Assembly: GCF_036013645.1 (NCBI RefSeq)
Contig: NZ_CP107869.1
Span: 7,068,001 to 7,132,000 of the forward strand
Source: Streptomyces sp. NBC_00490
Lineage (GTDB): Bacteria; Actinomycetota; Actinomycetes; Streptomycetales; Streptomycetaceae
Length of the DNA stretch: 64,000 nt
Reading direction: 5' to 3'
Shown: positions 50,365 to 58,008 of the stretch, piece by piece
Layout: the number at the start of each line of letters is the position of its first letter
How positions within the stretch are numbered: position 1 is the stretch's first letter
The notes under the pieces: model-generated
Database searches by the model: none
What the model was told of the DNA's origin: nothing
What the model saw: the letters and a program-made list of their open reading frames with translations, nothing else
Translations under genes and position numbers: made by a program

Positions 50365-52233
50365 GTGGCGCAGGTGCCGCAGACATTCTTCGATGCTCTC
50401 GCGGTACGCACCTGGTGCGGCCTCGCGTTGACGGCGCTGGGGCGGGCGCGCGAGGAGATCGACGCGATCAATGTCTACCCCGTCGCCGACGGGGACACCG
50501 GCACGAACCTGTACCTGACCATGGAGTCCGCCGTCGCGGCCGTCGAGGCCGCCTTCGAGGGCCACGGGGTCGGCCCCGGAGGCCGCCCGGGCGGCTCGGG
50601 GGGTGCCGGGAAGCCGTCACCGGCCGACGCGGCGCGCGCGATGGCGCACGGCGCCCTCATAGGCGCCCGGGGCAACTCCGGCACGATCCTCGCGCAACTG
50701 CTGCGCGGCATGGCCCAGGTGCTCGCCGCCGACAGCGACACACCTCACACCGACGGGGCCGGCCTGCGGCTCGCCTTCCGGCACGCCGCCGACTCCGCCC
50801 GCCAGGCCGTGGCTCACCCGGTCGAGGGCACGGTCCTCTCGGTCGCCTCGGCGGCGGCCGACGCGGCCGAGAGGACCGACGGCGGCTGCGGGGCGGTCGC
50901 CCGGGCCGCCTACGAAGGGGCACGGGAGGCTCTCGCGGCCACTCCCGGCCAGCTGGCCGTGCTGGAGCGAGCCGGGGTGGTCGACGCCGGGGGGCGGGGA
51001 CTGGTGGCGGTGCTCGGGGCGTTGGTGGAGACGTTCACGGGGGAGGCGCCGGGGGCGGTCCCCGGGCGGCTCCCACGGGTGGGGCACGAAGGGTCAGGGG
51101 CCTTCCACGCGCGCGTGGACACCGGTGGCGCGGAGAGGACTGACGGTGTCGCGGCACCTGGCGCTGTCGCTTCCGTGGCCTACGGCGATCCGCGCGGAGG
51201 CTCCCTGTCCTTCGACTCCGGCTCCGCGGCTCGGGCCGATGCCCTTGCGGTCGGGGCGGTGGGCCCCGGTGACGTCGACGAGTGCGCCGACAGCCCCCCC
51301 GAGCAGGGCGGGCCCGCCTTCGAGGTGATCTATCTCCTGGAGGCCGAGGACGACGCCGTGGACCGGCTGCGGATGCGGCTCGACGGTCTCGGGGACTCGC
51401 TCGTCGTGGTGGGCGGCGACGGACTGTGGAACGTCCATGTGCACGTCGACGACGCGGGCGCCGCGGTGGAGGCGGGAGTCGAGGCCGGGCGGCCCTACCG
51501 GATCCGGATCACACACTTCGCGCTCGGCGACGTGCATACACGGGGCGGTGAACGGCCGCCGCGGGAGCGGGTGCAGCGGGCCGTCGTCGCCGTCGTACCC
51601 GGCGAGGGCCTGGCCGGGCTCTACAGCGAGGCCGGCGCGACGACCGTGCTCGCCCGCCCCGGAGAGCCGCCCGCCAGCGGGGAGATGGTCGAAGCCGTAC
51701 GGCGGGCCCACGCGCGCGAGGTCGTCCTGCTGCCCAACGACGCCGACCTGCGCCACACCGCCGCCGCGGCGGCCGAACAGGCCCGCGCGGAGGGCATCCG
51801 CGTCGCCCTCATCCCGACCCGCTCCGCAGTCCAGGGCATCGCGGCGCTCGCCGTGCACGAGCCCGAGCGCCGCTTCGACGAGGACGTCGTGTCGATGACC
51901 TCGGCGGCCGGCGCGACCCGCTACGCCGAGGTCGTCCTCGCCGAGCGCCAGTCCTGGACCATGGCCGGCATCTGCCAGGCCGGCGACGTGCTCGGCCTCA
52001 TCGAGGGCGACGTGTCCGTCATCGGCTCGGATGTCACCGCCGCCGCCGAGACCGTCCTGGACCGCATGCTCTCGGCAGGCGGCGAACTGGTCACCCTCGT
52101 CCTCGGCGACGAGGCACCCGAGTCCATCGCCGACCACCTCGAAGCACGCGTGCGTGAGGGACACCTCGGCGTCGACACGGTGGTCTACCGGGGCGGACGC
52201 CAAGGAGCCCTGCTGCTCATCGGGGTCGAGTAG
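50365..52233 (+). CDS. DAK2/DhaL-domain protein, FakA (YloV)-like
   Basis: 622 residues, GTG start with GGGAGGCGC upstream. N-terminal DhaL kinase domain (about 1-205): NVYPVADGDTGTNLYLTMESAV (Mg-ATP Asp), GARGNSGTILAQLLRGMAQVL, GTVLSVASAAADAAE. Low-complexity linker about 230-310, then a FakA-type middle and C-terminal region (EVIYLLEAEDDAVDRLRMRLDGLGDSLVVVGGDGLWNVHVHVDD; LLPNDADLRHTAAAAAEQA; VTLVLGDEAPESIADHLEARV). Family enzymes phosphorylate fatty acids bound to FakB/DegV proteins; no FakB is adjacent. Fatty-acid kinase activity is inferred. Confidence 0.85.
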   Translation: MAQVPQTFFDALAVRTWCGLALTALGRAREEIDAINVYPVADGDTGTNLYLTMESAVAAVEAAFEGHGVGPGGRPGGSGGAGKPSPADAARAMAHGALIGARGNSGTILAQLLRGMAQVLAADSDTPHTDGAGLRLAFRHAADSARQAVAHPVEGTVLSVASAAADAAERTDGGCGAVARAAYEGAREALAATPGQLAVLERAGVVDAGGRGLVAVLGALVETFTGEAPGAVPGRLPRVGHEGSGAFHARVDTGGAERTDGVAAPGAVASVAYGDPRGGSLSFDSGSAARADALAVGAVGPGDVDECADSPPEQGGPAFEVIYLLEAEDDAVDRLRMRLDGLGDSLVVVGGDGLWNVHVHVDDAGAAVEAGVEAGRPYRIRITHFALGDVHTRGGERPPRERVQRAVVAVVPGEGLAGLYSEAGATTVLARPGEPPASGEMVEAVRRAHAREVVLLPNDADLRHTAAAAAEQARAEGIRVALIPTRSAVQGIAALAVHEPERRFDEDVVSMTSAAGATRYAEVVLAERQSWTMAGICQAGDVLGLIEGDVSVIGSDVTAAAETVLDRMLSAGGELVTLVLGDEAPESIADHLEARVREGHLGVDTVVYRGGRQGALLLIGVE

Positions 52234-52236
52234 CCG

Positions 52237-55200
52237 CTAGTCCTCCACGACGTCGAGCATCTGCCGCGCCTCCGCCCGCCGGGCCGGCACCGTCTCGTCG
52301 GTCTCGCTCTCCTCGTACGCCTCGTATGCCTGGTACGCCGCCAGCACCGCACGCGCGCGTGCCGCCGCCCGGTCGGGGCGGCCCAGGTCGGCCTCCAGCC
52401 AGCCCGCGGCGAGCTCGGCGCCGGTACGGCTGTGCAGGGCGTCCTCGCCGAGCGCGGCGAACACCACGATGGCCTCCGTCACCTGGGACAGGGCGTCCTC
52501 CATCGCGGCCCGGATGGAGTCGTCATCGTCGTCCTCGGCGGCGGAACGGGCGAGCAGGTCGCCGAACTGCCGGTGCGTGTGGCCGAGCTCGGCGACGAGC
52601 CGCTGCCGGGCCTCCTCGTCGGCGGCGTCCGCCCCCAGCGCCTCCTCGCACTCCCGGACCGCGTCCGCCATCAGCTCCTTGGCCTCGCCCTGCCCGTCCT
52701 CCGTGCCCAGCGCGAGCCACGCGCGGGCGCGCAGGGCACGGACCAGGCCGTGGACGTCGCCGAGCGAGCGCCACAGCTCGCCCGCGCGGGCGTAGGCCCG
52801 GTCCGCCTCGGCGGACAGCCCGGCCTGGCCGAGGGACTCGGCGGCGAGATGGGCGAGCGTCGCGTGGTCCTGCTGCTCGGGCCATAGCCTCGCGATCTCG
52901 GCCGCCTGCAACCGCCGCTCGGCCGCCGCGCGGTGCTCGCCGAGCTCGCTCAGACAGTCGCCGAGCCACCACTGCACCTGGACGACCGCGCCGTCGCCGT
53001 GCGTCTCGGGGGCCAGGTCGGGCAGCGCCGACTCCAGCACCTCCGCGGCCTCGGCCCACCGCCCCTGCCGCAGCAGGAACCCGCCGAGCAGCTGCCGCGC
53101 CCACGCGCCCAGCGCCGGCCCCTCACCGGCCGCGTCGGCCCAGTGCGCCGCCTCCAGGGCATGCTCGGCGGCCTCCTCGACCATCCCCCTGCCACCCAGC
53201 ACCTCGGCGAGCTGGAGGTGCAGCTGGGCTCGTCCGATCGCCTCCAGATACGGCCCGCCGTGCTCCAACGCGGCCCGCAGCGCCCGCTCGGCCTCCTCGA
53301 CGTCGCCCATATGGTGGGCGAGCTGCGCCAGCCGGGCCTCCGACTCCACGGCGAACCACGGCAGCCCGGCCCCCACGAACCCCTCCGCGGCATGCCGGAA
53401 CAGGTCCGCACCGGTCCGCAGCTCCCCGGCACCGACGGCCAGCTCCGCGAACATCGCCCACGCCTCGGCGGCCCGCGACCCGAGCTGCACATCGTCCCCG
53501 GCCCGCCCGTCGACAAGCGCGAGCACCTCCCGCACGGCGGCGTCGGCGTCGGCTCGAAGGGAGGCCACGGAGGGCCGACGGCCCGGGACTCCGGCCGCTG
53601 TCGGGCTACCGCCCGGGGCGGCGGTCGGCGTCGGGTCGCCGTCTGAGCCCTCGGTTGTTGTCGGGTTGCTGCCTGGGGCCGTGGGTGCTGCCGGGGTGTT
53701 GTTCGGGGCCTCGGCAGTCGTCGGGTCGCCGTGTGCGCCTGTGGCGGCCGTCGCGGTGCCGTCGAGGGTCCTCGCTGCCGTCAGGTCGCCGTCCGTGATC
53801 CTGCCGTCCGTCGAACCGTCGTCCGAGGCCCCGGCCGCTGTGGGGTTGCTGCCTGGGGCCGTGGGTGCTGCCGGGGTGTTGTTCGGGGCCTCGGCAGTCG
53901 TCGGGTCGCCGTGTGCGCCTGTGGCGGCCGTCGCCGTGCCGTCGAGGGTCCTCGCTGCCGTCAGGTCGTTGTCCGTGATCCTGCCGTCCGTCGAACCGTC
54001 GTCCGAGGCCCCGGCGGCTGTGGGGTTGCTGCTTGGGGCTGTGGTTGCTGCCGGGGTGTTGTTCGGGGCCTCGGCAGTCGTCGGGTCGCCGTGTGCGCCT
54101 GTGGCGGCCGTCGCGGTGCCGTCGAGGGTCCTCGCTGCCGTCAGGTCGCCGTCCGTGATCCTGCCGTCCGTCGAACCGTCGTCCGAGGCCCCGGCTGTTG
54201 TCGGGTTGCCGCTCGTAACCCCGCCGTCCGTCGAGCCGTCGTCCGGCGTCTCGCCCTGGCGGGCAGCGCCACCGAGGGCCCCACCTGGCGGGAGGCCGTC
54301 CGTGACCGGGTGGTCCGCGGGAGGCTCGGCCGTCGTCGGTGCCCCCTCGCCGGCAGGGGCCTCCTCGACGGGACTCGCCCCTTCGGCGTCCGGCCGCTCG
54401 CCCCCCTCCGGCGTCTCCCCGGCCTCCTGTACCCGCCGCATCAGGATCCGGGCCCGTGCCATCAGCACCGACGCCGTCTGGCGTACGCCGGTGCCGTCCT
54501 CGGCGTAGAGCGCGAGGATCTCGTCGTACGGGCCGGCGATCGCCGTGAGCGCCGCGTCCGTGTCGCCCGCGAGGGTGCGGACGAGCGCCCCACGCGCGCG
54601 TGCGGCCAGCGCCTCGCCCGGGTCGCCGGCCTCCGTGTACAGCTCGGCGGCACGCTCGAACAGCTCGATGCCCTCGGGGCCGAGGTCCATGGCCTGGTGG
54701 TCGGCGATCTCCGCCCGGTCGCGCGGGTCCAGTTCGACACCCTGCGCCGCCCGTGAGACCGCCACCCACGCCTCGACGGCGTTCGGCCGCAGACCGTCCG
54801 ACAGCCGCCGCGCCTCGGCGATCAGAGCCGCCAGATCCGGTTCCGCGGCCTCCGGCGCGACCGCGGGGGACGTGGCCGGCGGGGCGGCCGTCCTCGCCGA
54901 CCGCACCCCCAGCGGCAACCGCTCCACCAGCGGCTCCTGCGCCATACGCGCGCGTGCCCGCTCACTGACGTGTGCCGTGCCGTTGCGCGCGTCGAAGCGG
55001 TCGGCCAGGTCGAGGGCCTCCGCACGCGCGTGCGTGGCGAGTTCACGGGCCGTCCACGAACGGCCGGCCGGTCCCGGCACCTCACGGTCGCCGAGGCCGA
55101 GCCCCGTCAGCCGGTCCATGAGCAACGCCACCACGCTCAGGAACTCCAGCCCGCTGCGCGGATGCCCGGTGTCCGTGAAGTACGCGGGCCGCTCCGCGAG

Positions 55201-56007
55201 CAGCTCCAGACCGCGCGCCTCATTGCCGCTCAGGGCGCAGAACTCGACGTGGTCCGCATAGGCGCCGCGCATGCTCTCCATGGCCCGTACGAGCCGGAAA
55301 CCCCGCAGATGGTTCGCGCGCGCCTCGTCGAGGCGGCCGAGGCGCAACAGGGGCAGCAGGGAGGCCGCGAGCGAGGTGTGCGGCTCGTGCGCGCAACTGA
55401 GCTCGCCCTCCAGGACCGGCGCCCACAGCTCGAGCGCCGCCGCGTCCCGGCTCCGCTCGCTCTGCCACCAGCCCTGCCCGTGCAGCTCACACGCGGGACA
55501 GTCGGCCATGCGGTCCCGGTCGGCGGCGAGCCACGCGACGTACGCGCGTTCCGCGCGCGGCAGGTCCCCGATGTGCGCGGCGACGTTGAACTCGGCGCTG
55601 CGCACGGCCCGTTCGGAGTGCCCGGCAAGCCGGTAGCGGTGCTCCATCTCGCCGAGCCACTTCTCGATCGAGGCGAGCGGCACATGCGGCTGGTCGAGCA
55701 TGCCGGACGACATCCACTTGAAGACCCAGTGCAGGGTGTGGGTCTCGTACTCGTCGAAGTCCTCGGGCCGCTCGTCCCACATGCGCAGCAGACGCGCGAA
55801 GGGGACGAACATCTTGTCCTTCTCGGAGCTGTAGTTGTAGACCTTCAGCTGGTGTCCGAGCGCCTCGATCACGGCGAGCGGCACGTTCAGCTTCTCGGCC
55901 GCCACCAGCAGCTGCTCCGCGCGCGCGTTGCGGGCGGGACCCTCCGGCTGCTCGCCGTTCTCGGCCATCGCCCGGCGCAGCGTGTCGAAGTCCGTGATCT
56001 CGCTCAT
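52237..56007 (-). CDS. Large tetratricopeptide-repeat protein coupled to HSP90
   Basis: 1256 residues from ATG 56007, ribosome site GGAGGGTC inside the HSP90 gene; stop and start overlap as TGATG. N-terminal 400 residues are helical with a CPACELHGQGWW motif (Cys pair plus His). About 440-540 is a TPR-like stretch. Residues about 545-790 are a Ser/Thr/Asp/Pro/Ala linker with three tandem 60-residue units (53661-54200). From about 810 to the end come eight or more TPRs (LGAWARQLLGGFLLRQGRWAEAAEVLESALP, ADRAYARAGELWRSLGD), with an acidic insert AAEDDDDD. Eukaryotic HSP90s use TPR co-chaperones; the coupling here suggests a bacterial counterpart (inference). Confidence 0.82.
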   Translation of the reverse strand: MSEITDFDTLRRAMAENGEQPEGPARNARAEQLLVAAEKLNVPLAVIEALGHQLKVYNYSSEKDKMFVPFARLLRMWDERPEDFDEYETHTLHWVFKWMSSGMLDQPHVPLASIEKWLGEMEHRYRLAGHSERAVRSAEFNVAAHIGDLPRAERAYVAWLAADRDRMADCPACELHGQGWWQSERSRDAAALELWAPVLEGELSCAHEPHTSLAASLLPLLRLGRLDEARANHLRGFRLVRAMESMRGAYADHVEFCALSGNEARGLELLAERPAYFTDTGHPRSGLEFLSVVALLMDRLTGLGLGDREVPGPAGRSWTARELATHARAEALDLADRFDARNGTAHVSERARARMAQEPLVERLPLGVRSARTAAPPATSPAVAPEAAEPDLAALIAEARRLSDGLRPNAVEAWVAVSRAAQGVELDPRDRAEIADHQAMDLGPEGIELFERAAELYTEAGDPGEALAARARGALVRTLAGDTDAALTAIAGPYDEILALYAEDGTGVRQTASVLMARARILMRRVQEAGETPEGGERPDAEGASPVEEAPAGEGAPTTAEPPADHPVTDGLPPGGALGGAARQGETPDDGSTDGGVTSGNPTTAGASDDGSTDGRITDGDLTAARTLDGTATAATGAHGDPTTAEAPNNTPAATTAPSSNPTAAGASDDGSTDGRITDNDLTAARTLDGTATAATGAHGDPTTAEAPNNTPAAPTAPGSNPTAAGASDDGSTDGRITDGDLTAARTLDGTATAATGAHGDPTTAEAPNNTPAAPTAPGSNPTTTEGSDGDPTPTAAPGGSPTAAGVPGRRPSVASLRADADAAVREVLALVDGRAGDDVQLGSRAAEAWAMFAELAVGAGELRTGADLFRHAAEGFVGAGLPWFAVESEARLAQLAHHMGDVEEAERALRAALEHGGPYLEAIGRAQLHLQLAEVLGGRGMVEEAAEHALEAAHWADAAGEGPALGAWARQLLGGFLLRQGRWAEAAEVLESALPDLAPETHGDGAVVQVQWWLGDCLSELGEHRAAAERRLQAAEIARLWPEQQDHATLAHLAAESLGQAGLSAEADRAYARAGELWRSLGDVHGLVRALRARAWLALGTEDGQGEAKELMADAVRECEEALGADAADEEARQRLVAELGHTHRQFGDLLARSAAEDDDDDSIRAAMEDALSQVTEAIVVFAALGEDALHSRTGAELAAGWLEADLGRPDRAAARARAVLAAYQAYEAYEESETDETVPARRAEARQMLDVVED
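53661..54200 (-). repeat. Three tandem 180-bp repeats coding the TPR-protein linker
   Basis: Period exactly 180 bp (60 codons), units starting at 53661, 53841 and 54021; each contains GTTCGGGGCCTCGGCAGTCG and CTGCCGTCCGTCGAACCGTC at the same offset. Units differ at only a few positions, showing recent expansion. Translated unit: EAPNNTPA...NPTAAGASDDGSTDGRITD...TARTLDGTATAATGAHGDPTT. Flanking sequence holds a partial unit (54200-54240, DDGSTDGGVTSGNPTT). Confidence 0.9.
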
Positions 56008-57845
56008 CAGCGACCCTCCTCGCCGTTCGTGGCCCACTCCAGAAGGCCCATGAAGGCCCGGTTCAGCAATGCCGAGTCCGCGGGCCTGAGCGGCCGCTGT
56101 GCCATCAGCAGCGCCTGTCCGTACAGGGACTCCGTCGCGGTGCCGATCAGCTCCGGATCGCCGAGTGAACTGATCCTCCGGATCAGCGGATTGAGGTGGT
56201 TGAGCACCAGACGCGCGCGTGGCGCGCTGCCGCGCAGCGAGCCGAGGATGCCCGCCCACAGGTCGTCGGCCCGCGCCTCGGCGTCCGCGCGCGCCTGCTC
56301 GTGCCGGGCGGACCGGTCGTCCAGGTGCAGCGCGGGCACGGAGAGCGGGCGGAACGCGCGCAGGACGACGTCACAGCCCAGCGGATCGAGTCTGGCCCGC
56401 GCGGCGGCCAGGAACCCGGACAGCGCCAGTTCGTCGGCCGGGTCGACCGCGTCCAGGTGCGCGGTCACGGTGTCGGTGTCCAGCTCGGCGACCACCGTGC
56501 CCGGCCGCACCGAGGGGAGCGCCTCGACCAGGTCGCTGTCGTACGTGTAACCGCCGTTGACCACGCCCACGCCCTGCGCGGACGCGATCGGCGCGACCTG
56601 CCGGTACTCCTCCACGGTCCGTGTGAAGTGCACGACGGGGTGCCGCTGTGCGAACTCCTCCAGGGACAGCTGTCCGTCGGTCGTCTCGAAGGGCAGCCAC
56701 GGCAGCATGGTGCGCAGCATGTCCTTGTCGTGCCGGGCCAGTGACTTCACGCCCAGGTGGTGCACGGAGAGGAAGGCCGCCAGCCGCTCCGGATCACCGG
56801 CGGCCAGCCCCGTCAGCCAGGACCGGATCCTCTCGCCCAGCGCCTCCCGTACGGCCGCCAGCGTCTCGTCCTCGTACAGCGACTCGCGCGAGGCCGTCGG
56901 CCGCAGACTGTCCGTGTCCAGGACGCAGCGCACGAAGAACGCCCAGTCCGGCAGCAGCTGTTCGGCGCGCTCGGTCAGCAGCATGCCCTTGAGGTGGACG
57001 CGGTGCGTCGCGCGCGTGGCCGGGCTGACCGCCGAGGGCAGCACGTACGCCACCCCGCGGATCCCGGCGAGCGGCACGGTCAGCTCGATCGAGTCCAGCG
57101 GGGTGAACCCGAAGAGGTCGTGACAGTGCCGCGCCAGGGCCACCCTTCGGGTGGCGGGGGAGGGGTAGGACCGGTCCCAGGGCGCCGGCAGGTCGGTGAC
57201 CGCCTCGTCGCCCACCCGCACGTCGTACGGCAGCAGCGAGCCGAAGTCCCGCGCCAGCGTGAGGACCCGCTCGGGGGTGAGCCACTCGCCGGCTCCCGGC
57301 CGAGCCGTCAGATGCACGGTGGTACCGGGCTCGGGACGGGCCTCGTGCGGCAACGTCCGCACGGTGTACGAACCGTCGTCGCTCGCCGTCCACTCCACGG
57401 GTGCCGCCTCGGGCGTACGGGCACTACGGCTGACGACCCGGATCCGCTCGGCCACCACGAAGCAGGCGAGCAGGCCGATGCCGAACTGGCCGAGGAAGTC
57501 GGAGCGGACCTCCTGAAGCCCGTCCTGAAGCGCTCCGGCCCGCTTCGAGCTGCGGCCGATGGTCGCCAGCAGGGTGTGCACATCCGCCTCGGTGAGCCCC
57601 ACGCCGGAGTCCTCGACCCGCAGGGTGCCCTCCTGGGCGTGGAGCCGCACCCTGGCCGGGGCGTCGGGCTGTTCGGCGCGCCGGGCGGTGATGGCGTCCA
57701 CGGCGTTCTGCAGCAGCTCGCGCAGATAGACCTTCGGACTGGAGTAGAGGTGATGGGACAGCAGGTCCACCAGGCCACGCAGGTCGACCTGGAACGTATG
57801 AGGTGACGGGGATGCCTGGGATGACTGTGAGGTCTGGGAGTCCAT
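56007..57845 (-). CDS. HSP90 family protein (divergent HtpG-type)
   Basis: 612 residues. GHKL ATPase N-domain (about 15-215): YLRELLQNAVDAI (catalytic Glu, metal Asn), VEDSGVGLTEADV, LGQFGIGLLACFVV in place of HtpG's GVGFYSAF. Middle domain keeps the ATP-contacting Arg in TASRESLYEDETL (near R318), so ATP hydrolysis looks possible. C-terminal dimerisation region is shorter and diverged; N-terminus has a Ser/Gln-rich 15-residue tail. The TPR gene follows with a TGATG overlap. In the S. coelicolor order I remember, DAK and recG are neighbours, so this two-gene unit may be an insertion. No CIRCE or HAIR heat-shock operator is seen in 57846-58008. Confidence 0.88.
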   Translation of the reverse strand: MDSQTSQSSQASPSPHTFQVDLRGLVDLLSHHLYSSPKVYLRELLQNAVDAITARRAEQPDAPARVRLHAQEGTLRVEDSGVGLTEADVHTLLATIGRSSKRAGALQDGLQEVRSDFLGQFGIGLLACFVVAERIRVVSRSARTPEAAPVEWTASDDGSYTVRTLPHEARPEPGTTVHLTARPGAGEWLTPERVLTLARDFGSLLPYDVRVGDEAVTDLPAPWDRSYPSPATRRVALARHCHDLFGFTPLDSIELTVPLAGIRGVAYVLPSAVSPATRATHRVHLKGMLLTERAEQLLPDWAFFVRCVLDTDSLRPTASRESLYEDETLAAVREALGERIRSWLTGLAAGDPERLAAFLSVHHLGVKSLARHDKDMLRTMLPWLPFETTDGQLSLEEFAQRHPVVHFTRTVEEYRQVAPIASAQGVGVVNGGYTYDSDLVEALPSVRPGTVVAELDTDTVTAHLDAVDPADELALSGFLAAARARLDPLGCDVVLRAFRPLSVPALHLDDRSARHEQARADAEARADDLWAGILGSLRGSAPRARLVLNHLNPLIRRISSLGDPELIGTATESLYGQALLMAQRPLRPADSALLNRAFMGLLEWATNGEEGR

Positions 57846-58008
57846 CGCTGCAACGCCGAGGGTGGGGAGGTCTTCGGCGCGGGGTTGGGCGGTCCCGGTG
57901 GGGCGGTGACCGCGGGATGGCCGGAGCGCGTCATCCTAGAGCCGGAACAGCCCGTCTGACCAGGGGTTTCGCGAGACGTATACGGCAATGTCAGTGGGGT
58001 GGTGTGCA

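Noticed and set aside
52237..56259. Longer start (56259) for the TPR protein
   Set aside because: The added 84 codons lie within the HSP90 C-terminus; ATG 56007 has an ideal ribosome site.
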